This document shows positions 40,806 to 49,536 of a stretch of DNA of 63,588 nt, piece by piece (positions within the stretch are counted from its first letter, which is position 1; each line of letters opens with the position of its first letter). A program made the translations under genes and the position numbers. The notes under the pieces were generated by a model. That model did not search any database. It was not told where the DNA came from and was given only the letters and a program-made list of their open reading frames with translations. Where the stretch lies: the NCBI GenBank assembly GCA_900554175.1, contig USGK01000006.1, positions 1 through 63,588 on the forward strand. Reading direction: 5' to 3'. Origin of the DNA: an uncultured Clostridium sp. Its GTDB lineage: Bacteria > Bacillota > Clostridia > TANB77 > CAG-508.

Positions 40806-41759
40806 ATGGAAAAAATTAAAATTTTTGCTTGTAGTAAATCTGCAGAACCATTCACAAAAGAAATATGTAATTATTTAGGATTACCAATTGGAAAGATAGA
40901 AAGAATGAAATTTAAAAATGACAATAATTTTGTTCAGATATTAGAAACTGTTAGGGATTATGATGTATACTTAATACAAAGTAATACTCCACCAGTAAAT
41001 GAAAGAATAATGGAACTATTAATAACAATTGATGCAGTAAAAAGGGCATCTGCAAGAAACATTAATGTAGTATTGCCATATTATATATATTCAAGATCAG
41101 ATAAAAAAGATCAACCAAGAGTTCCGATTACAGCAAAATTGATAGCAGAGTTAATTGAAGCTGCAGGAGCGACAAGGGTAATAACGTGTGATTTACATAA
41201 CCCAGCAATACAGGCATATTTTAATGATATAAATTGTGATAGACTTTCAGCAGAGAGGCTTTTAGAAAAATATTTTGAAGATAAAAAATTAGAAAATAAG
41301 GTTATAGTAGCAACTGATGCTGGAAGTTCAAAAAAAGCATATAAATACTCTGAATTTTTTGGTTGTCCAATTGCAATGTTAGATAAAAGAAGAGATGGAA
41401 ACAACGATAAAGCAATTGGAACAACAATTATAGGTGATGTAAAAGGAAAAAATGCTATTATATTTGATGATGAAATTGATACTGCGGGTTCTATGATGGA
41501 AACAGTAAGAGTTTTAAAAGAATTTGGAGCAGAATCTGTATATGCAGCTTGTACACATGGAGTTCTTTCAGGACCTGCAATAGAAAGAATAAAAAAATCA
41601 CAAATAAAAGAATTAGTTATAACAAATACAATTCCATTATCTGAAGAAAAAAGAATTGATAAAATAAAAGTAGTATCTATTGCACCGTTATTTGCTGAAA
41701 CGATAAAAAGATTAAACGAGAAAAAACCATTAGGTGAATTATTAAAAAAATTTATATAG
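40806..41759 (+). CDS. prs: ribose-phosphate pyrophosphokinase
   Basis: A 317-aa enzyme making PRPP from ribose 5-phosphate and ATP for nucleotide, His and Trp synthesis. Motifs: the QSNTPPVNERIMELL region, PYYIYSRSDKKDQPRVPI (ATP loop, here diverging from the usual PYYGYARQDRK), CDLHNPAIQAYF, TDAGSSKKA, and the PRPP loop DDEIDTAGSM near 222-231. The changes from class I consensus (no GQIQGFF) place it with a divergent subgroup common in Clostridia, but catalytic residues are kept. AAGGATTTGGT lies upstream. It has its own terminator. Confidence 0.92.
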   Translation: MEKIKIFACSKSAEPFTKEICNYLGLPIGKIERMKFKNDNNFVQILETVRDYDVYLIQSNTPPVNERIMELLITIDAVKRASARNINVVLPYYIYSRSDKKDQPRVPITAKLIAELIEAAGATRVITCDLHNPAIQAYFNDINCDRLSAERLLEKYFEDKKLENKVIVATDAGSSKKAYKYSEFFGCPIAMLDKRRDGNNDKAIGTTIIGDVKGKNAIIFDDEIDTAGSMMETVRVLKEFGAESVYAACTHGVLSGPAIERIKKSQIKELVITNTIPLSEEKRIDKIKVVSIAPLFAETIKRLNEKKPLGELLKKFI

Positions 41760-41780
41760 GATTAATAATTATAAAAAAAG

Positions 41781-41808
41781 CATGATTTCAAATTAATCAT
41801 GTTTTTTT
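41781..41808 (+). terminator. terminator after prs
   Basis: CATGATT (41781-41787) pairs with AATCATG (41795-41801), followed by T7. Confidence 0.85.
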
Positions 41809-41838
41809 GTATAAAGACACTAATCAAAAAATTAGTAG

Positions 41839-41867
41839 TTGAAAAAAAATAATTTTTGAGGTATAAT
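41839..41867 (+). promoter_or_regulatory. sigma-A promoter of der
   Basis: TTGAAA at 41839-41844 and perfect TATAAT at 41862-41867, spacer 17. Confidence 0.8.
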
Positions 41868-41900
41868 AGTTAACATATTAAAGAGAAAGGAATTAAAAAT

Positions 41901-43232
41901 ATGCCAAAACCAATAGTAGCAATAATAGGAAAACCAAATGTTGGAAAGTCAACCTTTTTTAATTATATAGTAGGAAGCAGAATTTCAATAGTAGAAGATG
42001 TAGCAGGAGTAACAAGAGATAGAATTTATGCGGAATCAAATTGGAGAGGAAAAGATTTTACTGTAATAGATACAGCAGGAATAGAGCCAAATTCAGATGA
42101 TATTATTTTATCACAAATGAAAAGGCAAGCAGCAATTGCAATAGATGTAGCAGACGTAATTATTTTTTTAACAGATGTAAGACAAGGAGTTACTGCAACA
42201 GATAAAGAAATTTCTTTAATGTTAAAGAGATCAAATAAACCAATTGTTTTAGTGTGTAATAAGGTAGATGATTATCAAAAATATAAAAATGATATATACG
42301 AATTTTATAATTTAGGTTTAGGTGAGCCAATGCCGATTTCTGCGACAAATGCACAGGGAATTGGAGATGTTTTAGATGCTATTTATGAAAAGTTTCCAAA
42401 AAATGAAAAAGAAGATGACGATTCAGATAGAATAAAAGTAGCAGTTATAGGAAAGCCAAATGTAGGAAAATCTTCACTTGTAAATAAAATTTTGGGAGAA
42501 AATAGACACATTGTAAGTGATATTGCAGGTACAACTCGTGATGCAGTTGATTCATATTTTGAAAATGAATTTGGAAAATATACATTTATTGATACAGCAG
42601 GAATTAGAAGAAAAAGTAAAGTAACAGAGTCGATAGAGAAATATAGTGTAATGAGATCAATTTTAGCAATTGAAAGAGCAGATGTATGTTTAATGTTAAT
42701 TGATGCTTTAGAAGGAGTAACTGATCAGGATGCAAAAATAGCAGGAGAAGCACACGAAGCTGGAAAAGCTATAATAATTGTTGTAAATAAATGGGATGAA
42801 TATGAAAAAGAAAATGGAACTTTAGAAAAATATAAGAAAGATGTTTACAATAAATTATCATACTTATCATATGCACCAATGATTTTTATATCAGCTAAAA
42901 CAGGACAAAGAGTTAATAAACTATTTGAAATGATAAATTATGTTGCTGAGCAAAATTCAAAAAGGGTTTCAACATCTATGCTAAATCAAGTAATAAATGA
43001 AGCAATAGCAATTGTACAACCACCAACAGATAAAGGTAAAAGATTAAAGATTTTTTATGGTACACAAGCTTCTACTAAACCACCAACATTTATAATATTC
43101 GTAAATAGAAAAGAATTATTTCATTTTTCTTATGAAAGATATCTAGTTAATCAATTTAGAAAAGAATTTGACTTAACTGGTACACCTGTAAGAATAATTG
43201 TAAGAGAAAAAGGTGAAAAAGAAATGGAATAA
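41901..43232 (+). CDS. der: ribosome-assembly GTPase Der (EngA)
   Basis: A 443-aa GTPase with two GTPase domains, needed for 50S subunit maturation. The first P-loop GKPNVGKST is at residues 9-17 with DTAGIE and NKVD; the second P-loop GKPNVGKSS is near 183-191 with DTAGIRRKSK and NKWD. The C-terminal KH-like domain (about 350-443) ends with FRKEFDLTGTPVRIIVREK. AAAGGAATT is the ribosome site. Der-plsY-gpsA order is common in Firmicutes, though here a terminator separates der from plsY. Confidence 0.97.
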   Translation: MPKPIVAIIGKPNVGKSTFFNYIVGSRISIVEDVAGVTRDRIYAESNWRGKDFTVIDTAGIEPNSDDIILSQMKRQAAIAIDVADVIIFLTDVRQGVTATDKEISLMLKRSNKPIVLVCNKVDDYQKYKNDIYEFYNLGLGEPMPISATNAQGIGDVLDAIYEKFPKNEKEDDDSDRIKVAVIGKPNVGKSSLVNKILGENRHIVSDIAGTTRDAVDSYFENEFGKYTFIDTAGIRRKSKVTESIEKYSVMRSILAIERADVCLMLIDALEGVTDQDAKIAGEAHEAGKAIIIVVNKWDEYEKENGTLEKYKKDVYNKLSYLSYAPMIFISAKTGQRVNKLFEMINYVAEQNSKRVSTSMLNQVINEAIAIVQPPTDKGKRLKIFYGTQASTKPPTFIIFVNRKELFHFSYERYLVNQFRKEFDLTGTPVRIIVREKGEKEME

Positions 43233-43240
43233 TAAAACAT

Positions 43241-43297
43241 AAATAGCAATATAATTTAAGCTTTAAAAAAGTTTGAATTTGTATTGCTATTTTTTTA
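43241..43297 (+). terminator. terminator between der and plsY
   Basis: AAATAGCAAT (43241-43250) pairs with ATTGCTATTT (43283-43292) around a second small hairpin (AAGCTTTAAAAAAGTTT region), then a T-run. The plsY ribosome site follows 25 nt later, so plsY needs read-through or a weak promoter (TATAAT at about 43305). Confidence 0.75.
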
Positions 43298-43334
43298 TGA
43301 ATATAATATAATAACAAAAAAAGGAGGAATTATT

Positions 43335-43976
43335 ATGGCAACATATATAATAATAGCACTATTGGCATATGCAATAGGAAGTATCAACTTTTCAGTAATA
43401 ATAAGTAAAAAGTATGCAGGATTTGATGTAAGAGAAAAAGGTAGTGGAAATGCAGGTACAACAAATATGTTACGTTCTGTTGGAAAAAAAGCAGCTGCAG
43501 TAACTTTAATCTGTGATATTTTAAAGGGAGTGGTAGCAATAATAATTGCACTTATTGCAGGAAAAATAGCCAAAAATACAGACCAAGCCCTTTTAGTACA
43601 AATAGCTGGTATTGCAGTAATTTTAGGACACACATATCCAATATTTTTTGGATTCAAAGGTGGAAAAGGTGTTGCTACATCACTTGGAATTTTGATTATG
43701 ACGAATTGGCAAATTGGATTAATTTGTTTATTATTTGCAGTTATAATAATGGCTTTTTCAAAAATGGTGTCAATGGGATCTGTTGGAGCAGCAATATTAT
43801 TTCCAATATTAACATTATTTATCCAAAATCATTATATAGTTCAAGCAAGCGGGTTTAAATATTTTATATACAGTGTTATAGTAGCAGCTATTATAATATT
43901 TAATCATAGAAGTAATATAAAAAGAATATTAAATGGAACAGAAAACAAATTAAGTTTTTCAAAAACTAATGATTAA
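43335..43976 (+). CDS. plsY: acyl-phosphate:glycerol-3-phosphate acyltransferase PlsY
   Basis: A 213-aa membrane enzyme that adds the first acyl chain to glycerol 3-phosphate, starting phospholipid synthesis. It has five to six hydrophobic helices. The three active-site motifs are present: GSGNAGTTNMLR near 36-47, GHTYPIFFGFKGGKGVATSLG near 98-118, and NHRSNIKRILNGTENKL at the end. ATG 43335 follows AAAGGAGGAATT. An upstream in-frame start at 43284 falls inside the terminator stem and was rejected. GpsA, which makes its substrate, is encoded 43 nt downstream. Confidence 0.96.
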   Translation: MATYIIIALLAYAIGSINFSVIISKKYAGFDVREKGSGNAGTTNMLRSVGKKAAAVTLICDILKGVVAIIIALIAGKIAKNTDQALLVQIAGIAVILGHTYPIFFGFKGGKGVATSLGILIMTNWQIGLICLLFAVIIMAFSKMVSMGSVGAAILFPILTLFIQNHYIVQASGFKYFIYSVIVAAIIIFNHRSNIKRILNGTENKLSFSKTND

Positions 43977-44019
43977 AAAATACATTTTTATAAAGACAAT
44001 TAAGGAAGGAAGATTTTAA

Positions 44020-45012
44020 ATGAAAAATATTGCAATTATAGGAAGTGGAAGTTGGGGAATTGCACTTGCAATTCATTTGTCTAAGATGGGACATAAAGTA
44101 AAAATATGGTCATTTGCTAAAGATGAGGCAGATTTAATAAATAACCAAAGAAAATGCAAATTTTTACCAAATGTAGAATTACCAAATGGAATTGAGTGCT
44201 ATACTACATATAAAGATGTAATACAAGGAGCAGATTATATACTTCAAGTAACACCTTCAAAATTCACAAGAAATATTGTAAAAGATTATAAAAATTATGT
44301 TATACCTGAAAAGCAACCAATTATAGTTTGCTCAAAAGGAATTGAAGAAAGTTCTGCACTAACATTAGATGAAGTTATAAAAGAAGAAATACCTTTAGCA
44401 AGAGTAGGAGCTTTATCAGGACCAAGTCATGCAGAAGAAGTATCTATTGCTATACCAACAGTTTTAGTAATAGCATCTAAGGACGAAGAATTGAAAAAAT
44501 CTATTCAACAAGATTTTATGAATGAAAGATTAAGAATTTATACATCTTCAGACATAAAGGGTGTTGAACTCGGTGGAGCATTAAAAAATATAATTGCCTT
44601 TTGTGCTGGAATAGCAGCAGGAATTGGATATGGAGATAATACTTTTGCAGCATTAATTACAAGAGGATTAGTAGAAATTAGAAAGTTAGGTATTGCTTTA
44701 GGTGGAGAAAAAGATACTTTTTATGGATTAAGTGGATTAGGAGATTTAATTGTAACGTGTCTTAGTGAGCACAGTAGAAATAGAAAGGCTGGATTTTTAA
44801 TAGGAAAAGGTAAGACTATTGAAGAGGCAAAAAAAGAAGTTGGAATGACAATTGAATCTATAGATAATATTGAAGTTGCTTATAGATTAAGCAAAGAAAA
44901 AAATATAGAACTTCCAATTTTAAATGCAGTATATGATGTACTTTATAACAATTTAGAGCCTAGAAAAGCTGTTGAGATGCTTATGACTAGAAATAAGAAA
45001 GATGAAGATTAA
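44020..45012 (+). CDS. gpsA: glycerol-3-phosphate dehydrogenase [NAD(P)+]
   Basis: A 330-aa enzyme reducing dihydroxyacetone phosphate to glycerol 3-phosphate, the acceptor used by PlsY. The Rossmann motif GSGSWGIALAIHL is at residues 7-19, LSGPSHAEEV near 136-145, the catalytic-Lys region VELGGALKNIIAFCAGI near 184-200, and GLSGLGDLIVTC followed by SRNRKAGFLIGKG near 240-265. Length is normal. GGAAGGA is the ribosome site. Clustering with plsY fits a phospholipid-precursor unit. Confidence 0.97.
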   Translation: MKNIAIIGSGSWGIALAIHLSKMGHKVKIWSFAKDEADLINNQRKCKFLPNVELPNGIECYTTYKDVIQGADYILQVTPSKFTRNIVKDYKNYVIPEKQPIIVCSKGIEESSALTLDEVIKEEIPLARVGALSGPSHAEEVSIAIPTVLVIASKDEELKKSIQQDFMNERLRIYTSSDIKGVELGGALKNIIAFCAGIAAGIGYGDNTFAALITRGLVEIRKLGIALGGEKDTFYGLSGLGDLIVTCLSEHSRNRKAGFLIGKGKTIEEAKKEVGMTIESIDNIEVAYRLSKEKNIELPILNAVYDVLYNNLEPRKAVEMLMTRNKKDED

Positions 45013-45107
45013 TAAAAAAATTTATTTAATCTAAAAAATGTATAAAGTATCCTAAATTTAATATAATAAATAATAGAAATAAAATAAATTAATAGGAGGA
45101 TTTTAAA

Positions 45108-45722
45108 ATGGAATTTTTTGATAAAATAACAGAAAAAGCTACAAAAACCTATAAAGGAGCTGCAGAAAAAACAGGAAAAATAGCAAAGGAAACAAAATTA
45201 AGAATAAAAATTAATGAAAATAAATCTAAAATAAATGAAATTTATAAAGAGATTGGTAAAAAAGTATATCAGAAACATGCATCAGATGAAGAAGTTTGTA
45301 TTAAAAAGGATTTGGAAGAAGAATGTGCAAAAATAGATATTCTTTCAAATGAAATTGAGAGTTATGATAATGAAATTTTGTCACTTTCAAACTTAAAAGA
45401 ATGTGTAGAATGCAAGGAAAAAATAAAAAAAGATGCAAAGTTTTGTACAAAATGTGGAGCAAAACAACCAGAAGAAGAAAAACAAGAAGCAGTTGAAGTT
45501 GAAATATTAAATGGAGAAGAGTCAAATTCCAAAAATTCAGAAGATAAAGAAGAAAATGAAGTGAAAAAAGAAAGCAATGTTGAAAATAGTGAAAATAAAG
45601 AATGCGATTCAGATAAATGCAGTTCAGAAAATTGTTCAGAAGGAAAATGTAACTCAGAGAATAATGAAGAATGCAAATGTAAAAATGAACAACATGAGGA
45701 AGAAAAAGATAATATTGAATAA
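45108..45722 (+). CDS. coiled-coil zinc-ribbon protein with Cys-rich acidic tail
   Basis: Not assigned to a named gene. 204 aa: residues about 1-95 are helical and charged (coiled coil, with TEKATKTYKGAAEKTGKIAKETKLR at the start split over two turns); a zinc ribbon CVECKEKIKKDAKFCTKCG lies at about 103-121; and residues about 125-204 are Glu/Asn/Lys-rich. The tail carries seven cysteines in CDSDKCSSENCSEGKCN and EECKCKN, spaced four or five apart. The ribbon suggests protein or nucleic-acid binding; the tail could bind further metal. AGGAGG is the ribosome site. It follows gpsA by 95 nt. Confidence 0.75.
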   Translation: MEFFDKITEKATKTYKGAAEKTGKIAKETKLRIKINENKSKINEIYKEIGKKVYQKHASDEEVCIKKDLEEECAKIDILSNEIESYDNEILSLSNLKECVECKEKIKKDAKFCTKCGAKQPEEEKQEAVEVEILNGEESNSKNSEDKEENEVKKESNVENSENKECDSDKCSSENCSEGKCNSENNEECKCKNEQHEEEKDNIE

Positions 45723-45754
45723 AATAGTGGTATTTATATAAAAAATGAAAGTGA

Positions 45755-46036
45755 TTAGTATGGATAACGTTCAAATAAATATTTAATAATGTTCTCTGCA
45801 TTATTGGGTGTAATATTTATCAATACGTTTTTATCTAGACTAATCCACATTTTTATATTAAATTTATCAAGATTATCAATAAAAACACCTATAATGTCAG
45901 CAATTTCAATTGGATTAGAATATTGCTTTTTGAATTTTTTTTGATTTTCTAATCCCATATTGCTATTATAGTATTTACTTAAGAAGTTATTTATTTCACC
46001 ATTTTTTTTACTATAAAGTTTAATATATGCAATCAT
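45755..46036 (-). CDS. small protein of unknown function
   Basis: Not recognised. 93 aa from an ATG with TGGAGGAAATTAA upstream on the minus strand. It starts IAYIKLYSKKNGEINNFLSKYY, has NPIEIADIIGVFIDNLDKF in the middle and ends NAENIIKYLFERYPY, a soluble alpha/beta pattern without membrane segments. A single gene on the opposite strand, converging on the zinc-ribbon gene with no clear terminator between. The 46037-46216 stretch upstream is AT-rich with nothing else recognised. Confidence 0.65.
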   Translation of the reverse strand: MIAYIKLYSKKNGEINNFLSKYYNSNMGLENQKKFKKQYSNPIEIADIIGVFIDNLDKFNIKMWISLDKNVLINITPNNAENIIKYLFERYPY

Positions 46037-46216
46037 TTAATTTCCTCCATTTATATTATAGTAAAAAAATTAAAAAATATGCAGAGAAAATAAATTTTAA
46101 TAAATAAAAAAATTTTTAATAGATATAAATTTATATTGTATTTAAGAATAATTATCTAACTAAAAAAATTCAAATTATTTTTTACAATTTTAAGTATAAA
46201 AAAATATAAAAAAAGG

Positions 46217-46245
46217 TTGTAAAATTATAAGAAAATTGGTATAAT
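46217..46245 (+). promoter_or_regulatory. sigma-A promoter of the asp23-nusB-xse operon
   Basis: TTGTAA at 46217-46222 and perfect TATAAT at 46240-46245, spacer 17. Confidence 0.75.
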
Positions 46246-46294
46246 TATAACATAAATTTAAAAGAAAATTTAAATTTGTTAAGGAGGAAAAAAT

Positions 46295-46750
46295 ATGGAA
46301 GAAAACAAAAATGAAAATGAAAATGAAAATGTAGAAGTAATAGGAGAAGTTGTTGAGGAAAACGATTCAATAAAAATATCAAATGATGTAATTGCAATAA
46401 TTGCAGGAGCTGCAGTATCAGAAGTACCAGGAGTATATGGGATGTCAGGAGGTTTTGCTGGAGGAATCTCTGAGGTATTAAAAGGAAAAAAGAATTTAGC
46501 AAAGGGAATAAAAGTTGATGCTACTGAAGAAAATGCAAAAATCGATGTAAATATTATAGTAGAATATGGAGCTAGAATCCCAGATGTTGCATTTGAAATT
46601 CAAAACAGAGTAAAAAAATCAGTAGAAAACATGACAGGATTAAAAGTTGATCAAGTAAATGTACATGTTCAAGGTGTTAATACAGAAAGTTTAAATGAAG
46701 AACCAGAAACAAAAAATGAAGAAGAAGAAGAAAAAACAACAGAAGAATAA
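46295..46750 (+). CDS. Asp23/Gls24 family envelope stress protein
   Basis: A 151-aa protein with an acidic Asn/Glu N-terminus, then the Asp23 domain (about 25-128): SIKISNDVIAIIAGAAVSEVPGVYGM, KGIKVDATEENAKIDVNIIVEYGARIPDVAFEIQ-type sequence and MTGLKVDQVNVHVQGV. It ends in a second acidic tail. In staphylococci Asp23 is bound to the membrane by AmaP and responds to alkaline and cell-wall stress; in Bacillus the YqhY homologue sits next to nusB, as here, and is linked to acetyl-CoA carboxylase control. AGGAGG lies 8 nt before ATG. Confidence 0.93.
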   Translation: MEENKNENENENVEVIGEVVEENDSIKISNDVIAIIAGAAVSEVPGVYGMSGGFAGGISEVLKGKKNLAKGIKVDATEENAKIDVNIIVEYGARIPDVAFEIQNRVKKSVENMTGLKVDQVNVHVQGVNTESLNEEPETKNEEEEEKTTEE

Positions 46751-46768
46751 ATAAGAGAGGCGTTTTAT

Positions 46769-47323
46769 ATGAAAAAATTAGATTATGTAATATTAACAAT
46801 ATTTTCAGTTTTTATATTAATAATATCTATTATGTCAATTTTAATATCTGTAGGAATAATAGATGTAGATATTGTTGGAAAATTTTTAGGACAAGCTCTA
46901 ACTGGTGCAAAAACCTCAAATATTGTTGTTATAATTTCAGCTTTATTTGCTTGTCTTTCTTTAAAAGGTATATTTTTTACTGATTTAGATAAAGAAAAAA
47001 ATTCGAAACAATCAGGAGTACTTATGGAAAATGGAAATGGAAAACTTATGATTTCTAGAGCTACATTAGAAAATTTAGTAAATTCTGTTGTAAAAGAATT
47101 TGATAGTGCTGAAGATATAAAAACAATTATTGATTTTGATGAAAATAATAATGTAAAAGTTTCAGTAAATTTAGTTGTAAGTAAAAATGTAATAATAAAA
47201 GAGTTAAGTTTAAATTTACAACATAAAATTAAAGAGGCAATAAAAAAGACATCTGACTTAGAAGTAAAAGAAGTAAATGTTCAAATAAAAAATATTGCAT
47301 CTCAAAATAAAGATAACAAGTAA
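46769..47323 (+). CDS. amaP: alkaline shock response membrane anchor protein AmaP
   Basis: A 184-aa protein with two N-terminal membrane helices (about 5-28 and 48-70) around a short loop, then a cytoplasmic Asp23-like domain (about 90-180: GKLMISRATLENLVNSVVKEFD, then VKVSVNLVV and SDLEVKEVNVQIKNI). This layout is that of AmaP, which holds Asp23 at the membrane. It lies 18 nt after asp23 and 21 nt before the DUF2273 gene, the usual order. Confidence 0.9.
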   Translation: MKKLDYVILTIFSVFILIISIMSILISVGIIDVDIVGKFLGQALTGAKTSNIVVIISALFACLSLKGIFFTDLDKEKNSKQSGVLMENGNGKLMISRATLENLVNSVVKEFDSAEDIKTIIDFDENNNVKVSVNLVVSKNVIIKELSLNLQHKIKEAIKKTSDLEVKEVNVQIKNIASQNKDNK

Positions 47324-47344
47324 TAGAAAGAGGTCAAAGAGGTA

Positions 47345-47548
47345 ATGGAAAATATAAAAGATTTCTGGAATAATTATAAAGGTGCTATAATAGGTGTAAT
47401 TATTTCTATAATAATAATTATGACAAAACTTTATATGTTAATTGTTTCAATAGTACTAATAGTTTTAGGAGCAATAGTAGGAAATTATATTCAACAGAAT
47501 AAAGAAGAAGTAAAGGATAAGTTAAAGAAATTTATAGACAGAGTATAG
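47345..47548 (+). CDS. DUF2273 small membrane protein
   Basis: A 67-aa protein, mostly two membrane helices (about 12-30 and 33-50) with a Lys/Glu-rich amphipathic end. WNNYKGAIIGVIISIIII matches DUF2273, a regular partner of Asp23 and AmaP. AAGAGG is the ribosome site. Probably part of the membrane Asp23 complex. Confidence 0.9.
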   Translation: MENIKDFWNNYKGAIIGVIISIIIIMTKLYMLIVSIVLIVLGAIVGNYIQQNKEEVKDKLKKFIDRV

Positions 47549-47566
47549 GAAGGAATAAAATTAGAA

Positions 47567-47971
47567 ATGAAAAGATCTGAAATAAGAGAACTTACATTTA
47601 GACTAATATACAGTTTAGAAATTCAAAAAGATGCAGACATACAAGAGCAATTAGACTTATATATTGATAGCAGTGATATAAAAGAAGAAAAAGATAGAGA
47701 ATATATTACAAATTGCATATTAGGAATCAAATCAAATGAAGCAGATATAATTAAGGAAATTGAAGAAAACATTACATCTGAATGGAAGATTGAAAGAGTA
47801 TCTAAAGTTAGCATTAGTTTATTAAAGCTTGCAATATATGAAATTAGATATAGTAAAATACCGTTTAAAGCTGAAATCAATGAGGTAGTTGAACTTTCTA
47901 AGAAATATGGAGACGAAAAGTCAGGAAAGTTTATAAATGGAGTGCTAGCTAAAGTGGTAAAAGATATGTAA
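47567..47971 (+). CDS. nusB: transcription antitermination factor NusB
   Basis: A 134-aa all-helical protein that binds boxA RNA with NusE (S10) and supports rRNA transcription. KRSEIRELTFRLIYSLEIQ at the start, ERVSKVSISLLKLAIYEI in the middle and KAEINEVVELSKKYGDEKSGKFINGVL at the end are typical. It stands in the conserved Asp23-nusB-xseA order of Firmicutes. An unusual long hairpin follows its stop codon. Confidence 0.96.
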   Translation: MKRSEIRELTFRLIYSLEIQKDADIQEQLDLYIDSSDIKEEKDREYITNCILGIKSNEADIIKEIEENITSEWKIERVSKVSISLLKLAIYEIRYSKIPFKAEINEVVELSKKYGDEKSGKFINGVLAKVVKDM

Positions 47972-47972
47972 C

Positions 47973-48013
47973 AATAAGGGATGGTTTCAAAAAGCTTTGA
48001 AGCTATCCTTATT
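47973..48013 (+). other. intercistronic hairpin between nusB and xseA
   Basis: AATAAGG (47973-47979) plus ATGGTTTC (47981-47988) pair with GAAGCTAT (47999-48006) plus CCTTATT (48007-48013): 15 bp with two wobbles and one bulged G. No T-run follows. Could be an RNA processing or stability element, or a partial terminator. Confidence 0.6.
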
Positions 48014-48047
48014 TATGTTAGATGATAATTGGAACGGAAGTGAAAAA

Positions 48048-49244
48048 ATGAATTATGAAGCAATGGCTGTTTCTGTAAGTGATTTGAATTTATATATAAA
48101 AAAGAAGATAGACGAAGATGAGGCATTGAATGCTGTTGTAGTAAAGGGTGAAATTTCAAATTTTAAACACCATTATACCGGGCATTTGTATTTTACATTA
48201 AAAGACGATAAATCATTGATTAAGTGTGTAATGTTTAAAAGTTATGCGGATAGAATAAATTTTTCGCCAAAAGATGGAGCAAAAGTTATTGTTTTTGGTC
48301 AAGTAGCGGTTTATGAAAGAGATGGAATATATCAAATTTACGTAAAAGCTATGCAAGAAAGTGGTAAAGGAGATTTATATGAAGCATTTGAAAAACTTAA
48401 GGAAGATTTATCTAAAGAAGGATTATTTAATGAATCTCATAAAAAGAAAATTCCATTAAAGCCAAATATAATAGGAGTTTTGACTTCGAAAACTGGTTCA
48501 GTAATTAAAGATATAATAAATGTTTCAACAAGAAGAAATCCGAATACATATATTAGACTATTTCCTGTACCTGTACAGGGAAAAGGTGCAAGTGTAGAAA
48601 TTGCAAGAGGAATAAAAATAATGAATGAAAAAAAATTGGCAGATGTAATAATATTAGCAAGAGGAGGAGGATCATTAGAAGATTTATGGCCATTTAACGA
48701 AGAAGTTGTTGCAAGGGCAATATATAATTCTCAAATACCTATCATTTCTGCAGTTGGTCACGAAACCGATTTTACAATTGCTGATTTTGTTGCTGATTTG
48801 AGAGCACCTACTCCTTCAGCAGCAGCAGAACTTGCAAATCCAAATGTATATGAATTAAAAGAAAAGCTTCATTCATATAATTTAAGAGCAAGAAATTCCC
48901 TAAAGAAGAAATTAGAGTTAATGGATTTAAAATATGAAAAAATTATTTCTTCACGTGTATTTTTAGATCCTCTTAAAATTATAAATGATAATTATTTAAA
49001 AGTGGATTCAAATGTAAAAGAGATAAGTAATATAATAAATTCAAAACAAATGGAATCTAAAATGCGTTTTTCAAAAATTGTAACAAATTTAGATACACTT
49101 AGTCCGTTAAAAACACTTTCTAGGGGGTATGCAATTGTTGAGATGGAAGGAAAAATAGTCAAAAAAAAGAACGATTTAAAAATAGGAGATACAATAGAAT
49201 TGACTTTTGAGGATGGAAAGACTAAAGCTACTGTATTAAAATAA
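48048..49244 (+). CDS. xseA: exodeoxyribonuclease VII large subunit
   Basis: A 398-aa catalytic subunit of the single-strand-specific exonuclease VII used in repair. The N-terminal OB fold (about 5-105: AVSVSDLNLYIKKKI, then GEISNFKHHYTGHLYFTLKD) and the catalytic region (GVLTSKTGSVIKDIINVSTRR, ARGGGSLEDLWPFNEE, SAVGHETDFTIADFVADLRAPTPS-type sequence) are complete. It ends with the coiled coil and LSRGYAIVEMEGKIV. ATG 48048 is preceded by GGAAGTGA. An in-frame TTG at 47997 lies in the preceding hairpin and was rejected. Confidence 0.96.
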   Translation: MNYEAMAVSVSDLNLYIKKKIDEDEALNAVVVKGEISNFKHHYTGHLYFTLKDDKSLIKCVMFKSYADRINFSPKDGAKVIVFGQVAVYERDGIYQIYVKAMQESGKGDLYEAFEKLKEDLSKEGLFNESHKKKIPLKPNIIGVLTSKTGSVIKDIINVSTRRNPNTYIRLFPVPVQGKGASVEIARGIKIMNEKKLADVIILARGGGSLEDLWPFNEEVVARAIYNSQIPIISAVGHETDFTIADFVADLRAPTPSAAAELANPNVYELKEKLHSYNLRARNSLKKKLELMDLKYEKIISSRVFLDPLKIINDNYLKVDSNVKEISNIINSKQMESKMRFSKIVTNLDTLSPLKTLSRGYAIVEMEGKIVKKKNDLKIGDTIELTFEDGKTKATVLK

Positions 49245-49265
49245 ATTGAAAGGAATGAGGCTGAT

Positions 49266-49484
49266 ATGAAAGAAGAAAGTTTTGAAAAAAAGTTAGAAGA
49301 CTTAGAAAAAATAACAAAAGAACTTGAAAAAGGCGATTTAAGTTTAGAAAAGTCTGTTAGCAAATTTGAAGAAGGAATAAAATTATCAAAAGAATGCAAC
49401 AAAATGTTAGAAGATGCACAAAAAAGAATAACAATTTTAATTGAAAATGGTGAAAAAATAGAAGAACAAGATTTTGAAAATTAA
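49266..49484 (+). CDS. xseB: exodeoxyribonuclease VII small subunit
   Basis: A 72-aa helical hairpin protein that binds several copies to XseA. SFEKKLEDLEKITKELEKGD followed by LEKSVSKFEEGIKLSKECNK is the family pattern. It follows xseA by 21 nt. In many Clostridia ispA and dxs come next; here a PAP2-like gene follows instead. Confidence 0.95.
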   Translation: MKEESFEKKLEDLEKITKELEKGDLSLEKSVSKFEEGIKLSKECNKMLEDAQKRITILIENGEKIEEQDFEN

Positions 49485-49536
49485 TAAATTATATAATAAT
49501 TATAATTACTTCGAAATAAAAGGAAGGATATAAATA

